Shown piece after piece: positions 1 to 10,959 of a stretch of 64,000 bases of DNA (its first letter is position 1; each line of letters begins with the position of its first letter). A program made the translations under genes and the position numbers. The stretch spans positions 127,844,818-127,908,817 of the forward strand of contig OZ020588.1 of assembly GCA_963971535.1 (NCBI GenBank), given 5' to 3'. Origin of the DNA: Notolepis coatsorum. Taxonomy: Eukaryota; Chordata; Actinopteri; Aulopiformes; Paralepididae. The notes beneath the pieces were generated by a model, which saw nothing but the letters and a program-made list of their open reading frames with translations, was not told the origin of the DNA and did no database searches.

Positions 1-74
1 TATACAAAATAAGCATATAAATTGTAAACATAAATAACTATATTAACCAACTGTTAACCATAGCTGCAGTTACA
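1..74 (-). mobile_element. BEL/Pao 3' LTR, partial (cut by window edge)
   Basis: This stretch is repeated at 5345-5389 plus 10442-10478, at the other end of the same element, so it is an LTR. On the minus strand it starts TGTAACTGCAG, and the purine tract GGTGGGAG lies directly before it (75-82), as expected for second-strand priming. The rest of the LTR lies left of the window. From 83 to 318 there is only 3' untranslated retrotransposon sequence; no feature was seen there. Confidence 0.75.
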
Positions 75-318
75 CTCCCACCAATTACACATACCAATAA
101 ATGTGGAATGTCTTATTGCACATACTTATAGAATGTGGAATTTCTTATTGTGGATACTTCAAAGAATATGTCTCTAGGATCAATTGGATTCAACCAGGTA
201 AGTATCTCTTTTTAGTGTAAAACAAAAACAAAAAACAAAACTCCTATTTTTAGAGTAAAAGCAAGCATAAAATGGGTAAGTGCCAAAACAACTTAATGTT
301 AAATGACTCACTAGTGCT

Positions 319-2868
319 CTAGTCTGCTTCTATCAATGTAATGATCTTGTGTATTGGTCCCTCCAAATACACCGTACTGGTTGTAGCCTTCCCTTTGCTA
401 TCGTATGTGGTGTGGCTTACTAGCAGCTTCAACTTTCTGACTCTACCATCTTGTCCTGGGTAGACTTCAGTGACTCTTGCTAGTCGCCATTCGTTGCGTG
501 GTGTCAATTCATCTTGGAGAAGGACGATATCGTTGACTTTGAAGTACCTTCTGGTTTTACACCACTTCTGTCTCTGTTGTAAGTTGAGAAGATATTCTTT
601 CCTCCATCTTGTCCAAAACTCGTTGGCCAAATACTGAACTCGGCGCCACCTCTTTTGTAGGTACAAATCTTCTTTGATGAATCGTCCAGGTGGGCTTAGC
701 CTTTGTAGCTTACTTCCTTTTGACTTGACAAGTCCCTGCTTTTGCTTGAGTTCTTTTATCTCAGCCAGGAAAACCTCTTCTTGAGCAAGCTTAATGATAG
801 CAAGCTCAGCTTCTTTTCTTTCTTCCATACTTGTATTTTCGTTGGTGCGTTCTTTCAGACCTTTATGTTCGTTGGCCATTAGTTTTAACCTTGCGACTGC
901 CTTTACAGCTCTTGTCCAGTCAGAGAACTTCTTCAGGTTGTCTAGTAAAGATCTCTCTTCTTTTGTCTCAGTGTTACACACGAGAGCCTTGCAAAGTTCT
1001 GGGTCATCTTCGTTGACCTCTCCCTTCTTGCATTCTCTGAGGAGTGGACCCTTTTGCCAAAGAAACTTTGGTCCGGTGAACCAGTTTGAGGACTTAAGTT
1101 GATCTGCAGTCAAACCTTGAGAAGCGTGATCCGCTGGGTTGTCCTCAGAAGCAACATAGAACCACTGTTCAGGTTTTGTACTTGACTTAATTCTTTCGAT
1201 GCGGTTGGCTACGAAGGTTTGAAATCTTCTAGCATCGTTGTTTATGTAGCCAAGAACAACTTGGGAATCCGTCCAGAAGGACTCTTGTAGATCTTGGATT
1301 TCGAGCTCATTCCGGAGCATGTCGCTGGTTCGAACGGCAACAACTGCTGCAGCGAGTTCGAGTCTTGGTATTGTTGTAACTTTCGTTGGAGTAACTCTTG
1401 CCTTTCCCATTACTAGACAGCAATGGACATCATCAGACTCGTTGATTGTTCGAAGGTAGGAACATCCGCCGTATCCTGTGACGCTTGCATCTGCAAAGTG
1501 GTGAAGTTCGTAGCCTTTGACATCGCCGAAATCTGGAGGTACGTAGCATCTTTGTACGTGTGTCTCGGACAAGTTGGGGAGGTCTCTGAGCCATGACTCC
1601 CACTGAGGTCTTAGGGCTTCTGGTAGTTCATCGTCCCAGTCGACTTTGTCTCTGCACATCTGCTGGAGAACTTGCTTCCCGAGGAGGACGAAGGGTGCCA
1701 CGAACCCCAGGGGGTCATATATGGAGGCTACGGTAGAGAGCACACCTCGTCTTGTCAGTGGATGGGGCTTTACTTGGACTCTGAACTGGAAGGTGTCGGA
1801 TGTAACACACCACTCTACTCCAAGAGCTCTTTCCACATGTAGTTCTCCTAAGTCCATGTCTTGTTCCTTAACTACAGCACATTCTTCTTCTGGGATGCTT
1901 GCCATGACGTTTTTGCTGTTAGAGACAAACTTGTGTAGTCTCAACCTCCCAGTGCTGCAGAGTTCTCTTGACTCTTGGACAAGTCTTATAGCCTTGTCTT
2001 CACGCTCCACGCTTGCCAGACCATCGTCCACGTAGAAATCCCTTTGGATGAAGCGTCTGGTTTCCTTGTTGAACTGGCCTTTTCCATGCGCTGCCAGATG
2101 TTTTAGGCCGAAGTTGGCACAGCCTGGGGACGAGGCTGCCCCAAACAGGTGGACATTCATTCTGTAGACTGATGGTGCTGTATCCATTTTGCCATTCTCC
2201 CACCATAAGAAGCGTAGATAATCTCGATCCTCTTTTCTTACTTTAAACTGGTGGAACATTTTCTTGATGTCGCACATGACTGCGACAGAGCCCTTTCGGA
2301 AGCGGCACAGGACACCAACCAGTGCATTTGTTAGGTCGGGACCAGTGAGCAGATGGTCGTTGAGGGAAGTCTCTCGGAAGCGGGCAGAACAGTCAAATAC
2401 GACGCGTATTCTTCCTGGTTTCTGCGGATGATATACCCTGTGATGAGGTATGTACCAGGCCGGGCTGTTGTCTATCTCTTCCTCAGGGACTCTTTCTGCG
2501 TCACCACGGGAGATGATATTCTCCATAAAGGTACAGTAGTCTTTGTAATAATTTCCATCTTTGTTCAGTCTTCTTTCGAGACATTTCAGGCGGTGAATCG
2601 CGCTGATCTTGTTGTTAGGTAACTCTGGGCGTTCTTTTTTAAACGGCAAGGGCATCTCAAAGTGACCGTTTTCCTTCTGTGTGATGTTTTCTTTCAGTTT
2701 TGATAAGAACTTCAGGTCATCTTGTGAGATGGGATTATCTTCCTTGAACCTTTCTGAGAAGTCGGACTCTAGGGCCTTTAGTATTTCTGTAGGGGTCACT
2801 TCTTTCACTTTGAGCCGATTTACATAGCGCTGCTGGCGGGACAAAACCTCATAACTCCAAAAACCCAA
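319..2868 (-). pseudogene. BEL/Pao Pol fragment: RT, RNase H and C-terminal domain, integrase core deleted
   Basis: This open frame of about 849 residues comes from a BEL/Pao retrotransposon. The reverse transcriptase runs from about residue 130 to 400, with HHRVYHPQKP, DIKKMFHQF (about 200) and the catalytic YVDD at 279-282. The Pao-type RNase H follows, with FADAS (458), LELAA (503), WTDS (532) and DNPAD (576). The tail from about 727 (PPGRFIKEDLY, WRRVQYLANEFW, NDIVLLQDE) is the DUF5641-type region that normally follows the integrase. Integrase zinc-binding and DDE domains should stand between LQRLSP (about 721-726) and that tail, but they are absent. The two halves are fused in frame near position 690. 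The N-terminus is damaged at the inverted repeat at 2828-3074. The frame is long, but the product could not integrate DNA. Confidence 0.9.
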
Positions 2869-3074
2869 CTTTTCAGCAGATGAAAAAAACGAACACAGAT
2901 TTGAGGGCGAATAGAGTTAGGAGGTTTAGACAGATGATCGGTTTAATGCTTTCCCATTGTTTAAACTTTGTAAAACCCACATACACATATAGAGGATGAT
3001 CTATGGAGTTGATTTATATAAAAAAATATATATAAATTTAAATGGAGTTATGAGGTTTTGTCCCGCCAGCAGCG
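2828..3074. repeat. 31 bp inverted repeat breaking the BEL Pol frame
   Basis: Positions 2828-2858 and 3044-3074 are exact reverse complements of each other (CGCTGCTGGCGGGAC...). They flank 185 bp of A/T-rich sequence with no coding capacity. The polyprotein frame runs out at this point on both sides: the upstream piece ends RCWRDKTS and the downstream piece opens with YEVLSRQQR, which is the same DNA read from the opposite strand. This looks like a local fold-back duplication or inversion that split the gene after insertion. Confidence 0.8.
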
Positions 3075-3505
3075 ATAGTGTACTTCTGTTCGAAGGTTGA
3101 TTGAAGACTCAACATCCGGTGTCACTTGTTTTACTTCTATATGATGACTCGTTCCGATGGCATCTCCGAAATCAACACAGGGACTTCCACATCCCACGAT
3201 GCTCCAACCTAGGTCCGTCCGTTGTGCGTAGGGCTGGTTCGATTTGCCGGATACAACTTCCCTTGGTAGAAGCGCTTGGGAGCAGTTGTACCCGATGAGC
3301 AGGCCTACTTCGCAGTCCAACAGAGGTGCTATGTCTTTCTGAAGGTGCTCCAGGTGGGACCAGGACTTTGCTTTTTCTCTCGTTGGAATGTGGGCTCTGG
3401 CTGAAAGTTGGGAAATGGCCATTCCGATCTTCCATTTCAACAGACTTTCTACTCCACCTGGCCATCAACCAGTCTGGAAGCTTGGAGATAATCTTCCTAT
3501 TCTCA
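3048..3505 (-). pseudogene. BEL/Pao Gag-protease junction fragment with internal deletion
   Basis: On the minus strand the frame NRKIISKLPDWLMARWSRK and then NGHFPTF is the C-terminal end of BEL/Pao Gag. It is followed closely by HIPTREKAKSWSHLEHLQK, DCEVGLLIGYNC and TDLGWSIVG, which belong to the end of the Pao aspartic protease and the linker to the reverse transcriptase. The zinc knuckles and the protease active site that should lie between them are missing, and the parts are in different frames. Both the deletion and the frame changes show a dead copy. Confidence 0.75.
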
Positions 3506-3996
3506 TTAGTCGTTCAGGATTTCCAGGGCCTTCATGTGAATCATAGCCGCCTCACAACTGCAGAGAAAATCAACGAAACTTCTGAGCTCGAGGCTGTCTT
3601 TGTGTCCGATCTTGGGCCACTCATTGAGCTTCTCTCTATAGGACTGTAGGAATGGGTTTCCATATCTCTCATTCAAAAGCTTCCATGCTGCAACATAAGC
3701 GTTCTCTGTGCCGAGTAGGAAATAGCCATCGATCGCCTTTCTTGCATCTCCATCTACATACTTGCGGAGATAGTAGATATTTTCGGTTTCCTTGATGTTC
3801 TTCTGATCTATCAAAGTTTGAAATGATAGTTTCCAGTCACTGTATAGTAATGGATCCCCTTTGAATACTACAGGTTCAGGAATGGGGATTCTGTTTGAAC
3901 TCACTGCGTCAGCTAGGATCCTGACGAGCTCTGAAGTACTTTCACCCAGGAGGGGGGCTACAGTTCTTGGTGCAGAGAGCACATACGGGGAAGGAT
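3506..3996 (-). pseudogene. BEL/Pao Gag fragment (DUF1759-like)
   Basis: The minus-strand frame contains EPVVFKGDPLLYSDWKLSF, YYLRKYVDGDARKAIDGY and WKLLNERYGNPFLQSYREKL, the conserved core of BEL/Pao Gag (DUF1759 family). It stays open without an ATG up to about 3996, where a TTGA-tailed repeat interrupts it, so the N-terminus of Gag is cut off. A stop at 3506 separates it from the downstream fragment. Confidence 0.8.
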
Positions 3997-4400
3997 TGAT
4001 TGATTGATTGAAAAGTTTATTAACAGATTGCAGAATGGGTACACTACAGTACAGCTCAATACATACAATTGTTAAGGGGATGCAGACCAGAGAAAGACTT
4101 TTGTCTTGTTTACATCAGGGTCCCCCATTTTTTATTCATCATAACATATATGACATACATGACATACAGATAGACAGTACAGCTACATCTATACATTTAT
4201 GACATATCAGATTTGCAAATACAGTACTGTTTGTGATACAAAAGTGTCCAGAAAAAGAGTGTATATACATTTGACGTAGAAACTGTACATAGGAGGAGGT
4301 TGGGTGGGTGGGGTGGGGTTGGGTGGGTGGGTGGGGGCTGTACATTGGAGGTGGGGGGGGGGGGTGGTTAGGGGGGGGGGACATTGTACTATTATGGGAT
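3995..4400 (-). repeat. TTGA-tailed interspersed repeat, copy 1, inserted in BEL Gag
   Basis: The copy starts with TTGATTGATTGA, then a segment with reverse-strand AATAAA character, then the block AATTGTTAAGGGGATGCAGA and GTTTACATCAGGGTCCCCCA, then many GACATA units, and ends in G-rich GGGTGGG runs. The same order recurs at 15381, 32204, 59893, 60320 (inverted) and 63556 (inverted). Read on the minus strand it resembles the 3' end of a non-LTR element with an (ATCA)n tail. The family is not recognised. Confidence 0.75.
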
Positions 4401-5227
4401 GTAGAAATGCCCGATCCATTTCCAGATTGTATAATAGTATATACGTCCAAATAACATTGTTTATTGAGTTAGGGCGAGCGATCTATTATCCAGTGTTTCA
4501 AGATGGAGTCGCGGGAGCTATAGCGAGTGGTCGGACCACATATGGAGTGAGCACTACCGGTTCAAAGGTTAATATCTGGTTGGCGATCTGCCGATCGGCC
4601 ACCAGATGGCGCTCTTGAACCGCTAGAGAGTTGAGAGGAGATCAGCAGTGTGTCTCAGGGCTCCGGAAAGGAAATATGATTTCGATGACAGATTTTTGAA
4701 ATATTGACATCAAAGACGAGTTACGGCGTCTTCGGCAGAATGAGCATGGCTCGGAATGACGTGAAAACTCGTCCGCGGCGATCATAGTGTTAAGATTTTA
4801 CTGTGACATCCTCGGGCACGACGCAAAACACAAGTTGATTTCTTGAACTGATTTTAATGAAGAAGCTTGATCCAACCTCATCCAAACATTCATCCAAACC
4901 TTCATCCAAACCGTAAAATCTGTATGAGTACAAATGCATACAAAAGATACCATTACTATCACAAGTCCATTACCAATGGTTGGAACGTCACTATACATAT
5001 ACCACAATTGTTATCTCCATCAATCAATACCTTATTGGCTGCGTGCCAGTACAGAACATTGATGCGTTACTGTAGTATGTCTTCTGTCAGTTTCTTGGAA
5101 GATTGTCTTGTTTCGTTGGCGTGATGGATTGTTCTTTACTTATTAGAACGGCAGGTAATTCCATTACCATTCAAGTTCATGGTCCAACGCAGAGAGAGAA
5201 GGCGGAAACACGTCACCGGATACCAGG
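4401..5227 (-). other. BEL/Pao 5' untranslated region and primer-binding site, no gene seen
   Basis: This is the part of the BEL internal region between the inserted TTGA repeat and the 5' LTR. No convincing reading frame was found. On the minus strand, TGGTATCCGG begins at 5225, two bases after the LTR, and is placed as a tRNA primer-binding site should be. The matching tRNA was not identified. Confidence 0.4.
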
Positions 5228-5389
5228 TGTCAACTCTCGTGAGATGTGGTAATTGCACAAATAAAATAAAAAACAGTGCGCCACTAATATATATCTTACA
5301 AAACAAATAAGAAATACATTGAAAAGCAATTGAGTGTATTATTACTATTATACAAAATAAGCATATAAATTGTAAACATAAATAACGTT

Positions 5390-5585
5390 AGGTTATGAAT
5401 ATAACCAAGTTCTAGTGGACGCTCTGCGTCTCTATGCATATATCTTGCTTCAGCATATATACACTGAATAATTTCAAAATGTACCTTTAAATGCCAGCAT
5501 TCATCTGGCCACACCCCCATCCGCTTACCTATATAAGCAGGGGTGGTGCCACACACTCATCTCCTTCCCAACAAATTTCACCACA
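5390..5585 (+). repeat. Left terminal inverted repeat with TATA box
   Basis: This is the reverse complement of 10258-10424 for about 165 bp. It opens with GTTAGGTTATGAATATAACC, which is itself partly palindromic and is not at the right end in the same form. It contains TATATAAG at about 5531, followed by a stretch ending CACAATG, so transcription could start in the repeat and run inward. Confidence 0.75.
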
Positions 5586-5611
5586 ATGAAAAATCAAGGG
5601 CCGCAGCGGCG

Positions 5612-5720
5612 TCTAGACGCAGAGCGTCCACTAGTGTTAACAGAACTTGGTTATATTCATAACCTAACGTTCTGTATCACTCTAGCTCCCGCTCTGCGTC
5701 TCTATGCATAATAGGAGCTG
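5612..5720. repeat. Internal copy of both element ends joined head to head
   Basis: Positions 5612-5668 are the reverse complement of the left end of this element (GACGCAGAGCGTCCACTAG, then GGTTATATTCATAACC). They are followed at 5669-5710 by the reverse complement of its right end (GTTCTGTATCACTCTAGC, then CTCTGCGTCTCTATGCAT). Left and right termini are therefore joined here at AAC/GTT, as in an excision circle or a tandem insertion. Confidence 0.65.
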
Positions 5721-6861
5721 AGCGGGAGCTAGAAGCTCGACAAATACACCCCGCTGAGGCCCCTCACAGCCATCAGATCAGGGAGGGCCGAGCCCCCCCG
5801 ACCCACCCTAATGGAGGGCACCCCCCCTATTGGTGGCTTCACGGGAGAGCGACGGACCCGACCGTGCGAAGAGGCACTCAAGCAACTCAACGCACAGGGT
5901 GAGCAGACCGTGGCTTGACCCCACGACTACACACACGCACAACCCGCATGCCACCCGGGAACGAACGGAGGAAACAACCTCGTTACTGCCCCCAGAATCA
6001 CGGGGTCAAGGGCAAACCCAACCCCGTGGCAAGGCCGTAGCAGCGGAGCGCGAAGGAAGACCCAGACCCACCAAAGGGACTGGACCCCCTGGAACGGGGG
6101 CCCGGAGAAGTCCATGATGCCAGCATCAAGACCTCACCAGGTGGGCACTTAGTGACCCCGCCCCACACATCGCCAGCGTATTCGGACAAAGGCCCCTCAG
6201 CCGAGCGGGCCCTGTCCCCCCAATAGTACACCGCCTGGCACACTGACCCTGCAGAACAGGCAGTCAGCATGGCCGTAAGCACACAAAAAAGGTTAACCAA
6301 CGGAAGCAGGCAGCGCACCGGGGAAAAACCAGGCAACAGGCTGTTAACCCTAGCCTGGAGACTGCGGACGAGACAGGCGCCAGAGGGGACAGCTGAACAC
6401 AGCCGCCCCGGCGGAAGGGGCATATGCTGGCGTTGTTGCATGACCAAGCCTCCATTTAAAAAACCCCACCCAGAGGGGTTGAGGCAGAGAAGGCTGACAC
6501 GATTGGCAGACGTCATGAACGTGCAGGGGCACCCTCAACCGGTGAACCCGGGAGTTGACACTGCTCCAACACACCAGGGAATCAACCACCTTGGTGTCAC
6601 CCAATGCGGTGGTTGTTCCTATAACCCTTCAAGAAAGACTCCAAAACACACCTGCGGGTATACACCGGCTATACTGCAGTACAAGTGTTTCAGTTTTCAA
6701 AAAAGGGTTAACCCAGGCCTACGGGTCGACGAAACATTACTTCGGACCGGGCCTGGCGATACGGGAAGCACAGGGTCACCAGAGGAGGTCAAAGACCACC
6801 CCAACAGGCCCCTCTTCGCCATGCGTGAGAGAAGAGCGAAAAAGAATGGAGAATCAGCCCC

Positions 6862-6980
6862 AAGCACACCGTACTAGGTATTCCCAGGCGGTCTCCCAAC
6901 CAAGTACTAACCAGGACCAACCTGTGTAGCGGCCGAGATCCGACGAGATCGAGCGTGTACAGGTTGGCATGGCCGTAAGC
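6862..6980 (-). pseudogene. 5S rRNA-like sequence
   Basis: The minus strand starts GCTTACGGCCATGCC and continues GATCTCGTCGGATCTCGG, CCTGGTTAGTACTTGG and GGGAGACCGCCTGGGAATAC, in the order and length (about 119 nt) of vertebrate 5S rRNA. The box C region of the internal promoter is well kept (one change). The box A region is altered (CGCTACACAGGTTGG). No T-run terminator follows, so it is a 5S-derived repeat or pseudogene, not an ordinary gene. A second fragment of the first ~15 nt lies at 6266-6280 on the same strand. Confidence 0.8.
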
Positions 6981-9900
6981 CATTACGACAGTGCTGAGTA
7001 AAAAAGTTACCCAACCAGGGTCCCCATAGCACTTAACCCTGTGACACCCGGACCGACCTGGCATTTTTCCCCCTGAAAAAAGCCCAAGTCCCTCAGGGTA
7101 CCAGAACAGCAGATCTGTATCCCCGGCGGACAACGGGTTCAACTGATCCGGACCAGCGTGACCAGAACCAGTCCCGTGCCCTAACCACACCGACATGCCT
7201 ACTCCAGGAGAAAGGGCAGATATGCGTGTTGATCTTAACATGAAAAGAAGGCGCCACCCAGACGTTCGGGCGAACCGCGCCCGGTGGCCCACCCCCAGGG
7301 CGTGAGACCCCTCTACATATGTTCAGATCCATTCCGTCATCATCCCCCAGACATGAACGAGAATCCGTCGATAACCAACCCAGGTCGTGGGATGTGGTCG
7401 TCGGAAGAGGAAAAACCTCCATCCCAGTTGCTTTATAAAAACGCTGTTTTAACCTCAAGCAACCAAGGCGTGCCAGTCAGTCGCCTGTTTACAGCGAGCT
7501 AGCACTATACGTGCGTCGGGACACACCCACATCAATGAACAGGCTATTTAGACCTGTCATTGAATCCCCAAGGCGCCCAGGGGAACGACAAGAGGGGTGT
7601 GACACTTCCTAACTCCAACTATTTTTTAATAGAAAAGAAGGAAGCACCAACAGTATGTATCCCAGTCTACACAGCCGGGGGTCAAATTTTTTCACATTTT
7701 TACATCCCACCACCCTCCCATAGGAAGGAGACGGGAATCCCCAGAGAGACTTCCCACGCGAGCTGTACAGATTGAAAAGAATATATTGCACCTTGAGCCA
7801 TGTAAAAAATAGGTTTTAGGGCTCTCCGGGGAAAAGGCACTGAACCCATACATACTCAATAATCGAATTGAATCGAATACATACACAATAGAATAGGACA
7901 CCTTCTAGAGGGTCCACTCACCTTGACAATCTGAGGAGGAGGCTCTGTACTCTGAAGGAGGCTCCCTCACATGGAAGGAGGAGTCCGAACTCACAGAAGG
8001 CCCGAATAGGTGCTTGGTGAGGAGGAGCCCTGACCACCCCCCGAAAACAGATCCATCACATGGACCTGAACAGCACACGGAAGTCCTACCAACAGAGACG
8101 CGCACGGTGACATACTCTATGGCGGGGGAATTTCTGCGGTGCACACGCCCAATATTCCAGGCCGTGGGACCAGGAAACTCCCCCCCCCCCCCCCCCCCAC
8201 CCCGTAACGTGCCGAACCGCAACGTGACAGGAACCTTGAAGGACAGGGGGTGTACCCCTGACCAACAGAAAAAAGGGGGAGAGGAAAGGTTACCGGTTCA
8301 CCGCTTTACGACCCCACACCCATGATACGATGTAATGACAAAAAGAGAGTATGACACAGTCATAGTCAGCTCTATGAAGCGTCTGACAGCTTCACACAGC
8401 GCATGAGCTAACCTGCTATCTGATTTTTACTAAGGAAAAAAACACAGAATAGAGAGGGCTCTTCAAGAGCCCCGGTACCAAACTTACACATGTGCTTCTG
8501 TGGCCAGTCCAACCCAGTTGTAGGTCACATGACACACACAACCCATCATCACCTACAAAAAATGGCAAAAACACTCTACAGAAGAACGCCGTTTTTCATA
8601 ATGAGAGAATACATAATTCTCGATTAGTATCGGCCACAGGCCTTGCTAAGCACACACGAAAGCGACCAAACAATCTTTTCTTTTAGGAAAATAAAGTTTC
8701 TCCAGCAGTCTTAGCACAACCTCAGCAATCAAGCTAAGGGTTACATCGCATCCCTACCACACAAAGACACAATGTAGTGCAACAACATGTCTGATAGGAG
8801 GATGAAGAAGTCCCCAGGGAACCGGGGGGAAACACAATCCTCCTACTTTACCCTTAATACGGCCAGTTAAAACAGGAAAACCTGTTAATATGTGAACACA
8901 CTGTTCATTGTCATTACAGGCTGAGAAAAGAATATTCTTTACTCATCTGTCACTAAGCATAGCTTCATAGGTTAGTTAACCCCCTTAGTTGTGAGTACAC
9001 GGTACATATAAACACACATGATGTTTCTCACACAACAACCAGATCATTTTCACATCTGTAACAACAACCCAATTTGCACGGAGAAGCTAATTACCAGTGA
9101 CAAGACAATTCACACATAACTCGCGTCGTATCCTAAATGTAGTGCAGTAACACACGTTTTTGGAAAACATCGTTATTTACAAAACATGTAGAAGGTAAAG
9201 CCAGAAGACGTGTATAAGGTCTGGCCAAACCTTGTCCTACCCGGAGCGTAGATCAACGAAGTGCAGTCTCAAGGCCCAGTAGTAAACACAGCCGTCCTGT
9301 GTTGTTCGATCTGGGCAGCGTCGCCGCTCCAACCCGTCGCTACGGTCCCCTTTGTTGATGCAGGCTTTGCCGTCCTGGCCCAGGGCAGGTTCAACGAACA
9401 TCCTCTGTCAAAGATGACGTCGTAGTCAAGAGTGTTTAAAACATGTTATAATCAAAGCACGTTCAACAGAGTAGCATTAAGCTAACGGCCGCTCCAACCG
9501 TCGGTCGCTACTGCCCCTGCCCGCGAGACGCCGAGCGAACGGCGCACGCGACCAGAGGGGAGCTCGCGGCGGAGCCAGCACAATACCGAACTGGCCTGTG
9601 TAGATGACTTGAACACAGATCTTCCGCTATCGAACATCTATGCCCATATCTCCTCGTGAAGGAATACTCTCATTTGGATATGAAAGAAGGGGCTACACGG
9701 TGACAGAGAGATATCCACTCGTCCAGAAAACACAGGGATCACCAGTGTTAATGGTCGCGGCCCACTAGTTAAAACTATAATGGGCTTCAGATCAAGGTCT
9801 TCCGCTGCTGCCCAAGAGGCTGAACCAAAAGACCTTAAACTGGGGCCGGTGTTCGTAAACATTGTCAGTTAGCCCCCATAGCACTAACAGTGGAGCCGCA

Positions 9901-10257
9901 AGCAAACAGTACTAACCCAACCTGAAACCCACCGCTTCTCACAACAGCGGCGCGTCCTACAGTTTCAGCTGTGTCCTGAAAGGTTTCACCCCAACCAACA
10001 CAACAAGGAACTGCAGTTGAGAGGCATGCAGCGGCGTGCTCCCAATACGAAAACCGGTGGAGGATTTTTAGAATGATCACCATCTTCCAGACACTCCAGT
10101 GACGAAGACAATATCGCCGTATTTTCTCGAAAATAGTGAGAGAGAAAATAAAGATATGATGTCAACGTATCTCCTTGTTCTTCCTTTCCTCGTAAACATT
10201 GCTTTTCCAGCTAATATTTTTCTCCACGTCAAGTGGGCATATAGCAACACGTTGCTT

Positions 10258-10441
10258 GTGATGAAATTTGAGAAGGAGATGAGTGTGTGGCACCACCCCT
10301 GCTTATATAGGTAAGCGGATGGGGGTGTGGCCAGATGAATGCTGGCATTTAAAGGTACATTTTGAAATTATTCAGTGTATATATGCTGAAGCGAGATATA
10401 TGCATATAGAGACGCAGAGCGGGAGCTAGAGTGATACAGAA
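10258..10441 (-). repeat. Right terminal inverted repeat with TATA box
   Basis: Its reverse complement matches 5425-5585 almost base for base, including CTATATAAGCAGGGG with the TATA box pointing into the element. The terminal ~35 bp (GTTCTGTATCACTCTAGC on the minus strand) differ from the left tip. Beyond the repeat the two ends have unrelated interior sequence. Confidence 0.75.
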
Positions 10442-10544
10442 CTATATTAACCAACTCTTAACCATAGCTGCAGTTACATTGCTTATTGCTTAGTGAATCG
10501 TTCCAGAAAAAGTAGGCTTCTATTATTCTAATGACTTGTTTTAT

Positions 10545-10735
10545 TAGGAGATTGTGGATATGTGCTGGCCCCCTGGTTGATGACCCCACTGACCAAGCCC
10601 CAGACGGAGCAGGAGCATGGTCTACAATGAGAGTCACGCGGGGCACTCGTTCCACCGTCGAACACATCATCAGACTGCTGAAAAGACGCTGGATGTGTTT
10701 GGATGCAGCAGCTGACACATCTCAGACAACCCTGA
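10545..10735 (+). pseudogene. PIF/Harbinger nuclease (HARBI1-like) C-terminal fragment
   Basis: One frame reads CGYVLAPWLMTPLTKPQTEQE. After a frame change near 10625 another reads TRSTVEHIIRLLKRRWMCLDA. Both match the last conserved blocks of Harbinger DDE nucleases (GY.L.PWLMTPL, then TRS.VER.IG.LK.RW.CLD). A TTTTATTAG acceptor-like sequence precedes the block. The rest of the transposase is absent, and the tail after LDAAADTS does not match. It is a fragment of a dead transposon. Confidence 0.75.
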
Positions 10736-10959
10736 ACCTGCTGTCCTCCAGTGGACAGCATCTCTCTCCTGTGTTTTGCAATTATTTTTCTTTTAACTTT
10801 CTTTTAGACATGAGCCCATTTCTTTTTAACTTCAGCTGTGCTCCTCTCCTGACACCACATTAAACTCACCTGTTTAACATTAACCCATTAACACTACTAA
10901 ATAAGATGTCATGTTCTACAGTATGACTTACTACTATAGGGGGTCTTTATACCTGTATC

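Larger units (their letters stand above)
5390..10441. mobile_element. Unclassified ~5.05 kb element with ~165 bp terminal inverted repeats
   Basis: The left and right ends carry the same sequence in opposite orientation over at least 165 bp: GCTCTGCGTCTCTATGCAT, then CTTCAGCATATATACAC, then CCAGCATTCATCTGGCC. The interior is GC- and C-rich at 5750-7600 and at 7900-8330, and holds a C run near 8180. It carries a 5S rRNA-like segment at 6862-6980. No transposase or other known protein was recognised; the ORFs at 5830-8325 lack recognisable domains and look like chance frames in GC-rich DNA. It is probably a non-autonomous DNA transposon. The superfamily is unknown. Confidence 0.7.
5228..10478 (-). 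mobile_element. BEL/Pao 5' LTR (about 200 bp) split by a 5 kb insertion
   Basis: The LTR runs from TGTCAACTCTCG at 5228 to GCAGTTACA at 10478 on the plus strand, with the TG...CA ends expected. Its parts are 5228-5389 and about 10442-10478. The uninterrupted order is seen in the other LTR (positions 30-74), which shows that 5390-10441 is a later insertion. The insertion point is AAATAAC/TATATT; a 3 bp AAC duplication is possible but cannot be separated from the element's own ends. Confidence 0.8.

Noticed and set aside
6862-6980. A working 5S rRNA gene
   Set aside because: Box A is changed and there is no T-run terminator; surrounding DNA is element interior.
5830-8325. Several ORFs of 60-202 codons in the GC-rich element interior
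   Set aside because: They overlap on both strands, have no recognisable domain and lie in CpG-rich DNA where stops are rare.
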